Positions 27,730-35,789 of a DNA stretch of 64,000 nucleotides are shown here, one piece after another; within the stretch, counting starts at the first letter, position 1; each line of letters starts with the position of its first letter. Both the position numbers and the translations under genes were made by a program. Origin of the DNA: CAMYMQ01 sp963730305. GTDB lineage: Bacteria > Pseudomonadota > Alphaproteobacteria > Bin65. The notes below the pieces were generated by a model. It searched no databases. It saw only the letters and a program-made list of their open reading frames with translations, and was not told the origin of the DNA. Where the stretch lies: positions 62,001-126,000 of the forward strand of contig CAVSRB010000007.1 in assembly GCA_963730305.1 (NCBI GenBank), given 5' to 3'.

Positions 27730-28536
27730 ATGAGCCAACCGCCCCCAGACCTCGCCGCCCTGCGCGAGCGCGTCCGCCGGCTCGAACAGGCGCCCGGCGC
27801 GCCCGTGGTGCCGGCGGTGCCGCTCGGCCTCGACGCGATCGACCGGGCGCTGCCCGGCGGCGGGCTGGCGCGCGGCGCGGTCCACGAGCTCATGACCCCG
27901 GACCCGGACGACGGCGCGGCGACCGCCTTGCTCGCCGTGATCGCCGGGCGGATCGCCGCCGCCGGCTTCGCGGGGCCGATCCTGTGGGTCAGCGCGCGCG
28001 ACGACCTGTTCGCGCCCGGCGTGCTCGCCTACGGCTGGCGGCCCGAAAGATTGCTGCAGGTCCGCTGCACGACCGTGACCGACGTCTTGTGGGTGATGGA
28101 GGACGCGCTGCGCTGCCCCGCGCTGGCCGCGGTCGCCGGCGACGTCGGCGACCTCGACTTCCCGCTCACCCGGCGGCTCCAGCTCGCCGCCGCCGGCCAC
28201 GGCGTGCCGGTGCTGCTGCACCGGCCCTGGCGCCGCGCGCTGGTGCCCAGCGCCGCGACCACCCGCTGGCGGGTCGCCGCCCGGCCGTCGGTGCCGGAAA
28301 CCGGCGCGCGCCATACCGGCGGCGACCCGGTCTGGCGGCTCGATCTCGTGCGCTGCCGCGGCGGCCGGCCGGGCGGCTGGACCGTCGCCTTCGATTGCGC
28401 CCGGCAGGCGCTCTACGAAGCCGGCGCGGCCGCGCCCGAACCTGGGGCCGCGCCCGAACCGGGGGCCGCGCCCGAACTGGGGGCCGCGCCCGAACCGGGG
28501 CCCGCATCGGACCGCCGCCGCGTCGACGCTGCGTGA
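27730..28536 (+). CDS. imuA: ImuA, SOS mutagenesis accessory protein
   Basis: 268-aa RecA/SulA-like protein, first gene of the imuA-imuB-dnaE2 mutasome that performs error-prone synthesis after DNA damage. The core matches the family: GLDAIDRALPGGGLARGAVHE, AAGFAGPILWVSARDDLFAP, and LTRRLQLAAAGHGVPVLLHR with RWRVAARPS. The P-loop region is degenerate, as in ImuA generally. The C-terminus is extended by four six-residue repeats (AAPEPG/AAPELG) coded by a tandem DNA repeat. The gene is 18 nt upstream of imuB and preceded by a LexA box. Confidence 0.92.
   Translation: MSQPPPDLAALRERVRRLEQAPGAPVVPAVPLGLDAIDRALPGGGLARGAVHELMTPDPDDGAATALLAVIAGRIAAAGFAGPILWVSARDDLFAPGVLAYGWRPERLLQVRCTTVTDVLWVMEDALRCPALAAVAGDVGDLDFPLTRRLQLAAAGHGVPVLLHRPWRRALVPSAATTRWRVAARPSVPETGARHTGGDPVWRLDLVRCRGGRPGGWTVAFDCARQALYEAGAAAPEPGAAPEPGAAPELGAAPEPGPASDRRRVDAA
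28429..28500 (+). repeat. 18-nt tandem repeat (4 units) in the imuA 3' end
   Basis: Four consecutive 18-nt units with base changes only at the ctg/ccg position (unit: gccgcgcccgaaccgggg). They encode AAPEPG, AAPEPG, AAPELG, AAPEPG near the ImuA C-terminus. Copy number could vary between strains. Confidence 0.92.
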
Positions 28537-28554
28537 GGCACATCGAGCGAAGCC

Positions 28555-30195
28555 ATGCCGCGCCGCATCCTCTATCTCTGGCTCCCCCGTCTGGCCGCCG
28601 ACCGGGCGGCCGCCGCGCGGCCGGCGCTGCGCGACGTGCCCTTCGCGGTGATCCAGCCCGAGGGCAACCGGATCGCCGTGGTCGCGGTCAACCGCGCGGG
28701 CGAGCTGGCCGGCGGCGCGCCGGGGCAGAGCCTGTCCGACGCCCGGACCCTGTGCCCCGCGCTCCAGGCGGTGGCCGCCGAGCCGGACGCCGACCGCCGC
28801 CTGCTGCGCCGGCTGGCCGAGGCCTGCGGCCGGTTCACGCCCTGGGTCGGCCCGGACCCGGCGGCCGGGCCGTTCGAGGGCGGGCTGTTCCTCGACATCA
28901 CCGGCTGCGCCCACCTGGTCGGCGGCGAATCGGCGCTGATCCGGCGGCTGGTCGAGCTGGCCGCGCGGGTCGGCCTGGGCGCCCGCGCGGCGATCGCCGA
29001 CACGCCGGGCGCGGCCTGGGCCTGGGCCCGCTTCGGCGAGGCCGACGCCCCGATCCTGGCCCAGGGGGCGCACAGGGACGCCCACCGGCAGCGCCTCAAG
29101 TCCCTGCCGGTCGCCGCCCTGCGCCTGGCCGAGGCCGACATCGACACCCTGCACCGGCTCGGCCTCTACACGATCGGCGACCTGGCCGGCCTGCCACGGG
29201 CGGCGCTGGCGCTGCGCTTCGGCGCGGGCGTGCTGCGCCGGCTCGACCAGGCCCGCGGCGCCGAGCCCGAGCCGGTCTCGCCCTACCGCCCCGTGGTCCC
29301 GTACCGCGCCGACCTGGGCTTCGGCGAGCCGCTGGCCACCCCCGAGGGGCTCGCCGCCGGGCTCGACCGGCTCATGGCCGAGCTGACCGCGCGGCTCGAC
29401 CGCGAGGGGCTGGGCGCGCGCCGGCTCGCCTTCACCCTCTACCGGATCGACGGCACGACGGCGACGGCGCGGGTCGGGGTCAGCCGGGCCGCGCGCGACC
29501 CGGCCCATCTGCGCCGGCTGTTCGCGCCCAAGCTGGAGGCGCTCGACCCCGACCCCGGCGTCGAGGCGCTGCGGCTCGAGGCCGCCGCGGTCGAGCCCGT
29601 CGCCCGGGACCAGGCCGCGCTGCGCCCCCTCGCCCGGACGGCGGGCGGGCCGGAGGGACCGGCGCGTCATACGGCCCCGGCCGCTCCCCGGGCCGACCCA
29701 CCCGCCGCCTTGGCCGCGCTGATCGACCGGCTGGTCAACCGGCTCGGGCCCGAAGCCGTGACCTGGCCCGCCCCGGTCGAGACGCCGCTGCCCGAGGCGC
29801 AGGTCGCCCCCCGCCCGGCGCTGACCGGCGGCCCCGCCGACTGGTCGGCCTGGCCCGCGACGGCGCCCCGCCCCGTCCGCCTCATGGCCCGGCCGGAGCC
29901 GGTCGAGCCGATGCTGCCAAGGGGGGACAGGCAAGGCGCCGCGCCGCCGACCGTGTTCGCCTGGAAGCGCCGGCCGGTGATCCTGCGCCACGTCGAGGGC
30001 CCGGAGCGGCTGCTCGGCCCCTGGTGGCACGCGCTGGAGAGCGACACCGCCGCCCAAGCGGGCGCCCAAGCGGGTAACGGCCGCTATCGCGACTACTGGC
30101 TGGCCGAGGACGCGGCGGGCCGGCGGCTGTGGCTGTTCCGCGACCTGGCCACCGGCCGCTGGGCGGTGCATGGCCTGGGAGGATTGGCCCGATGA
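28555..30195 (+). CDS. imuB: ImuB, Y-family polymerase-like mutasome protein
   Basis: 546-aa catalytically inactive Y-family polymerase homologue that connects ImuA, the beta clamp and DnaE2. The N-terminus (MPRRILYLWLPRLAADRAAA) has lost the palm carboxylates found in DinB. The helix-hairpin-helix region is LAEADIDTLHRLGLYTIGDL and the little-finger region covers about residues 250-370. A clamp-binding candidate, QAALRPL, lies near residue 352. It is continued by a 4-nt ATGA overlap into the REP transposase frame. Confidence 0.93.
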   Translation: MPRRILYLWLPRLAADRAAAARPALRDVPFAVIQPEGNRIAVVAVNRAGELAGGAPGQSLSDARTLCPALQAVAAEPDADRRLLRRLAEACGRFTPWVGPDPAAGPFEGGLFLDITGCAHLVGGESALIRRLVELAARVGLGARAAIADTPGAAWAWARFGEADAPILAQGAHRDAHRQRLKSLPVAALRLAEADIDTLHRLGLYTIGDLAGLPRAALALRFGAGVLRRLDQARGAEPEPVSPYRPVVPYRADLGFGEPLATPEGLAAGLDRLMAELTARLDREGLGARRLAFTLYRIDGTTATARVGVSRAARDPAHLRRLFAPKLEALDPDPGVEALRLEAAAVEPVARDQAALRPLARTAGGPEGPARHTAPAAPRADPPAALAALIDRLVNRLGPEAVTWPAPVETPLPEAQVAPRPALTGGPADWSAWPATAPRPVRLMARPEPVEPMLPRGDRQGAAPPTVFAWKRRPVILRHVEGPERLLGPWWHALESDTAAQAGAQAGNGRYRDYWLAEDAAGRRLWLFRDLATGRWAVHGLGGLAR

Positions 30196-30764
30196 CGGAA
30201 AAGCACGTCGGCCGATTGGCCGTAGGGGCGGGTTTCCAACCCGCCCGCCCTCGGCCCGCCTCGCTCCCGCAGCGACATGGGTTGCGCTGGCCCGGCCACG
30301 ACCATGCTTCCCCCGGCGCATATTTCGTCACGCTCTGCATCCATGACCGGAAGCAGCTCCTCGGCAGGATGAGGGAAGCCGAGGTTCAGTTGAACCAATC
30401 CGGGCAAATCGCCGAGGCCGCCTGGTCGGCCCTCCCCGATCACTACGCCATCGACCTCGACCGGTTCGTGATCATGCCCAACCATCTTCATGGGATCGCC
30501 TGCCTCCGAGTGGGCGCGGTCGACCTTTCGGAAGTCATCCGGGGGTTCAAGACCTTTTCGGCGCGCAGGATCAATCGGCTGTACGGCCGCGCCGGCGAGC
30601 CGGTGTGGCAGCGCGGCTTCCATGACCGCGTTATCCGGGATGACCGGGAGCTCCAGGCCGTTCGGGCGTATATCGCCGACAATCCCGCGAACTGGTCGCA
30701 GGATCGGGAAAACGTCGATGACGGGCGGGCGGGTTGGAAACCCGCCCCTACGGCGGAAAGATGA
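30192..30764 (+). CDS. REP-associated tyrosine transposase (RAYT)
   Basis: 190-aa Y1-type transposase of the REP-associated (TnpA_REP) family. The core is GAYFVTLCIHDRKQLLG (residues 42-58) with the HUH-type metal motif NHLH (His98, His100), VWQRGFHDRVIRD and the catalytic Tyr160 in VRAYIADNPANW. ATG 30192 overlaps the imuB stop (ATGA), and its own stop overlaps the dnaE2 start. Residues 11-20 (VGAGFQPARP) and 178-187 (GRAGWKPAPT) are encoded by the two REP inverted repeats, so they are not part of the ancestral enzyme. A native start may lie between residues 25 and 33. It should nick and mobilise REP hairpins; here it would be expressed with the SOS operon. Confidence 0.9.
   Translation: MTEKHVGRLAVGAGFQPARPRPASLPQRHGLRWPGHDHASPGAYFVTLCIHDRKQLLGRMREAEVQLNQSGQIAEAAWSALPDHYAIDLDRFVIMPNHLHGIACLRVGAVDLSEVIRGFKTFSARRINRLYGRAGEPVWQRGFHDRVIRDDRELQAVRAYIADNPANWSQDRENVDDGRAGWKPAPTAER
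30221..30752 (+). mobile_element. REP-flanked transposase element inserted in the mutasome operon
   Basis: A perfect 30-nt inverted repeat bounds the element: 30221-30250 (starting cgtaggggcgggtttccaac) and its exact complement at 30723-30752. Each arm also folds on itself (ggcgggtt/aacccgcc), the REP hairpin. Between the arms lies the RAYT core. No target-site duplication is evident. Insertion was precise enough to leave imuB complete and dnaE2 with its own ATG 8 nt after the right arm. Confidence 0.92.
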
Positions 30765-33700
30765 TGACCCCCTACGCCGAGCTCCAGGTCACCACCAACT
30801 TCAGCTTCCTGCGCGGCGGGTCGCATCCGGAGGAGCTGGTGATGCGCGCGGCCGAGCTGGGGCACCGGGCGATCGGGGTCGCCGACCGCAACACCCTGGC
30901 CGGGGTCGTCCGCGCCCACGGCGCGGCCAAGCGGGCCGGGATCAAGCTGCTGGTCGGCGCCCGGCTCGACCTGGTCGAGGGCTGGAGCCTGCTCTGCTAC
31001 CCGATGGACAAGCCGGCCTACGGGCGGCTCTCGACCCTGCTCACCGTCGGCAAGCGCCGCGCCGAGAAGGGGCAATGCCACCTGGGACTCGACGATCTCG
31101 CGGCCCACGCCGAAGGGCAGATCGTCGTCGCCCTGCCGCCGGAGACGGTGAGCGCGCCATCCCGTCCTTCGAGGCCGCCTTCGGCGGCACCTCAGGACGA
31201 GCCAGCGGATTGCCTTCATGACCACCATGCGCGGCTCGTCCTGAGGCGCTCGCAAAGCGAGCCTCGAAGGGCGGGCCGGATGACGGGCACCGATTTCGAG
31301 GCCTTCCTCGCGCAGCTCGCAAGGCTCTTCCCCGGCCGGACCTATCTCGCGGCGCAGATGCTCCATCGCGGCGACGACCATCGCCGGGTCACCCGTCTCG
31401 CGGCGCTGGCCGAGGCGGCGGGGACGCCCCTGGTGGCGACCAACGACGTCCACTATCACGCGCCCGAGCGGCGGGCGCTGCAGGACGTGCTGACCTGCAT
31501 CCGCGAGCACTGCACCCTCGAGGCGGCCGGCTTCCGCCTGTTCGCCAACGCCGAGCGCCACCTGAAGCCCGCGGCGGAGATGGCCGCCCTGTTCGCCGCG
31601 TGGCCGGACGCGGTCGCCCGCACGGCGGAGATCGCCGACCGGATCGACTTCTCGCTCGACGAGCTGCGCTACGTCTATCCGGTCGACCCGACGCCCCAGG
31701 GCCGCACGCCCCAGGAGGAACTGGAGCGGCTGACCCGGCTCGGCGCCCGGCGCCGCTACCCCGGCGGCGTGCCGGCCAAGGTCGAGGCGGTGCTGCGCCA
31801 CGAGCTCGACCTGATCGGCCAGCTCGGCTACGCCCCCTACTTCCTCACCGTCCACGACATCGTCCGCTTCGCCCGCGACCAGGACATCCTGTGCCAGGGC
31901 CGCGGCTCGGCGGCCAACTCGGCGGTCTGCTTCTGCCTGGGCATCACCGCGGTCGACCCGAGCAAGCTCGACCTCCTGTTCGAGCGCTTCGTCTCGGCCG
32001 AGCGCGGCGAGCCGCCGGACATCGACGTCGACTTCGAGCACGAGCGGCGCGAGGAGGTGATCCAGTACATCTACGCCAAGTACGGCCGCCACCGCGCCGG
32101 CCTGGCCGCGACCGTGATCTCCTACCGCCCGCGCAGCGCGATCCGCGAGGTCGGCAAGGCCTTCGGGCTGTCGGAGGACACGCTCGACACCCTGGCCAAG
32201 ACGGTGTGGGGCTGGAGCAGCGACGGCCTCAAGGAGGCGCATATCCGCGAGGTCGGCCTCGACCCGTCGGACCCGACCCTGCGCACCGCCGTCGCCCTCG
32301 CCATGGAGCTGGTCGGCTTCCCGCGCCACCTGTCCCAGCACGTCGGCGGCTTCGTCATCACCGACGGGCCGCTGCACGAGCTGGCGCCGATCGAGAACGC
32401 GGCGATGGAGGACCGCACCGTCATCGAATGGGACAAGGACGACCTCGACGCGCTCGGCATCCTCAAGATCGACGTGCTCTCGCTCGGCATGCTGACCTGC
32501 ATCCGCAAGGGCTTCGACCTGATCGCCCGCCACTACGGCAAGGCCTACGAGCTGGCGACCGTGCCGGCCGAGGATCCCGAGGTCTACGACATGCTGTGCC
32601 GGGCCGATTCGATCGGCGTGTTCCAGGTCGAGAGCCGGGCCCAGATGTCGATGCTGCCCCGGCTCAAGCCGCGCAACTTCTACGACCTGGTGATCGAGGT
32701 CGCGATCGTCCGCCCCGGCCCGATCCAGGGCGACATGGTCCACCCCTACCTGCGCCGCCGCAACGGCGAGGAGAGGGTCGTCTTCCCGTCCCGGGAGCTG
32801 GAGGAGGTGCTGGGCAAGACGCTCGGCGTGCCGCTGTTCCAGGAGCAGGCGATGAAGATCGCCATCGTCGCCGCCGGCTTCACCCCGTCGGAGGCCGACC
32901 GGCTGCGCCGGGCCATGGCGACCTTCCGCAAGACCGGCCAGATCCACGGCTTCCGCGACAAGATGGTCGAGGGCATGGTCGATCGCGGCTACCAGCGCGA
33001 CTTCGCCGAGCGCTGCTTCAAGCAGATCGAGGGCTTCGGCGACTACGGCTTCCCCGAGAGCCATGCGGCCAGCTTCGCGCTGCTGGTCTACGTCTCGGCC
33101 TGGCTCAAGTGCCACTACCCGGCGGCCTTCGCCTGCGCGCTCCTGAACAGCCAGCCGATGGGCTTCTACGCCCCGGCCCAGATCGTCCGCGACCTGCGCG
33201 AGCACGGCGTCGAGGTGCGGCCGGTCGACGTCAACCATTCCGACTGGGACTGCACGCTGGAGCCCGGCGACGGCGGCCATTTCGCGCTCCGGCTCGGCTT
33301 CCGCCAGGTCAAGGGGCTGCGCGAGGAAGCGATGGCGGCGCTGGTCGCCGCGCGCGGCAACTTCTATCCCGATCCCTACCGGCTGTGGCGGCGCAGCGGG
33401 CTGCCCGTGGCGGTGCTCGAGCGGCTGGCCCGGGCCGACGCCTTCGCCTCGATGGCGCTGTCGCGCCGCGACGCGCTGTGGGCCGTGCGCCGGCTGCGCA
33501 ACGACCCGCTGCCGCTGTTCGCGGCCATGGACGAGGACGAGCAGGCCAACGACCCGCCCGCCGCGCTGCCGGTCATGTCGCTGGGCGAGCAGGTGCTCGA
33601 CGACTATGCCGCGGTGCGGCTGTCGCTCAAGGCGCACCCGCTGGCGCTGTTGCGCGACGAACCGGTGCTGGCGCGCGCCGTCGCCAACGGCCGGCTGACC

Positions 33701-34114
33701 GAGATCCCCGACGGCCGGCGGGTCGCCGTCGCCGGCCTGGCCATCGTCCGCCAGCGGCCGGGCACCGCCAGGGGCGTGGTGTTCATGACCATCGAGGACG
33801 AGACCGGCGCCGCCAACGTCATCGTCTGGTCGCACGTCCTGGAGAAGTACCGCCGGGTGGTGATGGGCGCGCGGCTGGTGCTGGTCAGCGGCAAGCTCCA
33901 GCGCGAGGGCATCGTCACCCACGTCGTCGCCGACCACCTCGCCGACCTGTCGGGCCTGCTCGACGGCCTGGGCCGCCCCGACGACAGCTTCGCCATCGCC
34001 CTGTCGCGCGCCGACGAGATCAAGAACGAGCCCCGCGACCCGCGCGAGCCGGCCCGCGATCCCCGCCGCGACCGGCTGCGCCGGCAGCTCTACCCGTCGC
34101 GGGACTTCCACTGA
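30761..34114 (+). CDS. dnaE2: Error-prone DNA polymerase DnaE2 with palindromic insert
   Basis: C-family polymerase of the damage-inducible mutasome (1117 aa). Domains in order: PHP (YAELQVTTNFSFLRGGSHPE; VATNDVHYH), the palm with CQGRGSAANS and the catalytic PDIDVDFE, fingers/thumb (KTGQIHGFRDKMVEGM; GFPESHAASFALLVY), and a C-terminal OB domain (RQRPGTARGVVFMTIEDETG). The start is ATG 30761 or 30764, directly after a ggaaag SD; the first overlaps the transposase stop. Residues ~134-172 are coded by an inverted REP pair and have no counterpart in other DnaE2 proteins as I know them. The frame is open across the insert, so the polymerase is probably functional. Confidence 0.95.
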   Translation: MMTPYAELQVTTNFSFLRGGSHPEELVMRAAELGHRAIGVADRNTLAGVVRAHGAAKRAGIKLLVGARLDLVEGWSLLCYPMDKPAYGRLSTLLTVGKRRAEKGQCHLGLDDLAAHAEGQIVVALPPETVSAPSRPSRPPSAAPQDEPADCLHDHHARLVLRRSQSEPRRAGRMTGTDFEAFLAQLARLFPGRTYLAAQMLHRGDDHRRVTRLAALAEAAGTPLVATNDVHYHAPERRALQDVLTCIREHCTLEAAGFRLFANAERHLKPAAEMAALFAAWPDAVARTAEIADRIDFSLDELRYVYPVDPTPQGRTPQEELERLTRLGARRRYPGGVPAKVEAVLRHELDLIGQLGYAPYFLTVHDIVRFARDQDILCQGRGSAANSAVCFCLGITAVDPSKLDLLFERFVSAERGEPPDIDVDFEHERREEVIQYIYAKYGRHRAGLAATVISYRPRSAIREVGKAFGLSEDTLDTLAKTVWGWSSDGLKEAHIREVGLDPSDPTLRTAVALAMELVGFPRHLSQHVGGFVITDGPLHELAPIENAAMEDRTVIEWDKDDLDALGILKIDVLSLGMLTCIRKGFDLIARHYGKAYELATVPAEDPEVYDMLCRADSIGVFQVESRAQMSMLPRLKPRNFYDLVIEVAIVRPGPIQGDMVHPYLRRRNGEERVVFPSRELEEVLGKTLGVPLFQEQAMKIAIVAAGFTPSEADRLRRAMATFRKTGQIHGFRDKMVEGMVDRGYQRDFAERCFKQIEGFGDYGFPESHAASFALLVYVSAWLKCHYPAAFACALLNSQPMGFYAPAQIVRDLREHGVEVRPVDVNHSDWDCTLEPGDGGHFALRLGFRQVKGLREEAMAALVAARGNFYPDPYRLWRRSGLPVAVLERLARADAFASMALSRRDALWAVRRLRNDPLPLFAAMDEDEQANDPPAALPVMSLGEQVLDDYAAVRLSLKAHPLALLRDEPVLARAVANGRLTEIPDGRRVAVAGLAIVRQRPGTARGVVFMTIEDETGAANVIVWSHVLEKYRRVVMGARLVLVSGKLQREGIVTHVVADHLADLSGLLDGLGRPDDSFAIALSRADEIKNEPRDPREPARDPRRDRLRRQLYPSRDFH
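31163..31273. repeat. Inverted REP pair in frame inside dnaE2
   Basis: Left unit 31163-31199 (cgtccttcgag ... cctcaggacg) with an inner gccgcc-ttcg-ggcggc hairpin. Right unit 31237-31273 (cgtcctgaggcgc ... gcctcgaagggcg) is in the opposite orientation, with a 37-nt spacer. It is the same family as the 9-kb cluster. It adds roughly 37-40 residues (PSRPPSAAPQDEP ... LVLRRSQSEPRRAGR) without a stop. Confidence 0.92.
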
Positions 34115-34520
34115 CCGCGGCGCGGAATCCATGTGAGAAATCAGCGCCTTGCGTATAATCAAAATAAAAAATGATGTGTACTTCTAAAGAAGGAAATACA
34201 AATAGATGATAACTTTATTTGGCATATTTTTATTGAGTTTTGACTTGATTTTTTACATGGATAGCTTTCAATTCGACAGGGGATTTTGCCAATAATTCAT
34301 AGAAAAAGTCGCCGGAGAATCACCAAAACTGTAGCAAATCTTGCCTTTCCCAAATCACCCCCCTATGATTATTCGAACGAACGCCGCCACCCGCCGTCAG
34401 GCACGGCGGCAGGGTCGCGGTGCCGCAACCTTCCGACAGACGAACCGTCGCGCCGAAGGCCTATGCCTGCCGGACGAGACCAGGTTTGCGAGCGCCGGGA
34501 ACGTGAGAATTGAGGAAACG
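34115..34520. other. AT-rich leader/promoter region upstream of proV
   Basis: About 220 nt (34120-34345) have far lower GC than anything nearby, with runs such as aaaataaaaaatgatg and cttgattttttacatgg, and a perfect tataat at 34150-34155. It probably holds the promoter and regulatory sites of the betaine transporter, and may be a binding site for a nucleoid protein. No gene is seen. Confidence 0.6.
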
Positions 34521-35708
34521 TTGAACGATCCAGCCGCGAAAATCGTCGTCCAGGACCTCTACAAGATCTTCGGCGCCAACCCGAAGAAGGCCCTGTCCCT
34601 GATCGACAGCGGCAAGAGCAAGGACGAAGTCCACGACCTCACCGGCAGTGTCGTCGCGATCAACAACGTCAACTTCGCCGTCGGCAAGGGCGAAACCTTC
34701 GTGGTCATGGGCCTGTCGGGCTCCGGCAAATCCACCCTCGTCCGCTGCATCAACCGGCTGATCGCGCCGACCTCCGGCAAGATCATGATCGACGACAACG
34801 ACGTGGTCGACGCCGACGACGCGACGTTGCGCGACATCCGGCTCAACAAGGTGTCGATGGTGTTCCAGCACTTCGCGCTGTTGCCCCACCGCACCGTTGC
34901 CGAGAACGTGGAGTACGGGCTCAAGATCAAGGGCGTCGGGTCGGACGAGCGGCGCGAGCGGGCGCTCAACGCGCTCGAGACGGTCGGCCTCGCCGGCTGG
35001 GGCGACGTGCCGCCGGCCAACCTGTCGGGCGGCATGCGCCAGCGGGTCGGCCTCGCCCGCGCGCTCGCGGTCGACACCGAGGTACTGCTGATGGACGAGC
35101 CGTTCGGCGCGCTCGACCCGCTGATCCGCAACGACATGCAGCAGGAACTGATCGCGCTCCAGCGCGACCTCCAGAAGACGATCATCTTCATCAGCCACGA
35201 CCTGCACGAATCGCTGATGCTGGGCGACCGCATCGCGATCATGCGCGACGGCAGCTTCGTCCAGATCGGCACGCCGGAGGAGATCGTCGGCGACCCGGCC
35301 GACGACTACGTCTCCGCCTTCACCAAGGAGGTCGACCGCGGCCGCGTGTTCACGGTCAAGACGATCATGCACGCCGCCGAGCCGCTCCTGCTCGGCCGCG
35401 ACACGGTGGCGACCGCGCTCGGACGCATGACCGACCAGGCCCGGAACTCGATCTACGTGACCGACGACACCAAGAAGCCGCTCGGCCTGGTCAGGCTGAC
35501 CGACGTCGCGCGCGCCGACGCCGACGACGCGAACGGCCTCGAGGCGCTGGTGAACGACGACTTCCCGACGGCGACCGAGGGAGAACACCTGATCGACATC
35601 TACGACCGCTGCGCCACGGGCGCGCCGATCGCCGTCGTGTGCAGTCAAGGCCAGCTCCGCGGGGTGGTGCGGCCACGCGACGTCCTGGCCGAGCTGGCCG
35701 CACAGTAG
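34521..35708 (+). CDS. proV: Glycine betaine/proline ABC transporter ATP-binding protein
   Basis: ProV/OpuAA-type ATPase (~395 aa) energising uptake of osmoprotectants. Walker A is GLSGSGKST, Q-loop FQHFALLPHRTV, signature LSGGMRQRVGLARAL and Walker B VLLMDEPFGALD. Preceding the P-loop is the family's long N-terminal helix region with the GKSKDEV motif. The C-terminal ~100 residues form the regulatory CBS pair (GLVRLTDVARADADDANGLE). A TTG at 34521 with gagga 5 nt upstream is the preferred start (LNDPAAKIVVQDLYK); GTG 34503 is an alternative. First gene of proVWX. Confidence 0.93.
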   Translation: MNDPAAKIVVQDLYKIFGANPKKALSLIDSGKSKDEVHDLTGSVVAINNVNFAVGKGETFVVMGLSGSGKSTLVRCINRLIAPTSGKIMIDDNDVVDADDATLRDIRLNKVSMVFQHFALLPHRTVAENVEYGLKIKGVGSDERRERALNALETVGLAGWGDVPPANLSGGMRQRVGLARALAVDTEVLLMDEPFGALDPLIRNDMQQELIALQRDLQKTIIFISHDLHESLMLGDRIAIMRDGSFVQIGTPEEIVGDPADDYVSAFTKEVDRGRVFTVKTIMHAAEPLLLGRDTVATALGRMTDQARNSIYVTDDTKKPLGLVRLTDVARADADDANGLEALVNDDFPTATEGEHLIDIYDRCATGAPIAVVCSQGQLRGVVRPRDVLAELAAQ

Positions 35709-35789
35709 TCATCGCCGCACTGCCGTCCGGGCACGGGCCGACGGGCCCGCGCGCCCGGCCGGCCGGCGAGAAACGGAACATCTGCCGAC

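Noticed and set aside
30488..34162. Very long open frame on the minus strand opposite dnaE2 (over 1,200 codons)
   Set aside because: It mirrors the codon bias of dnaE2 in GC-rich DNA. The composition is low-complexity His/Arg/Gly/Val with no motif, and the plus-strand gene is certain.
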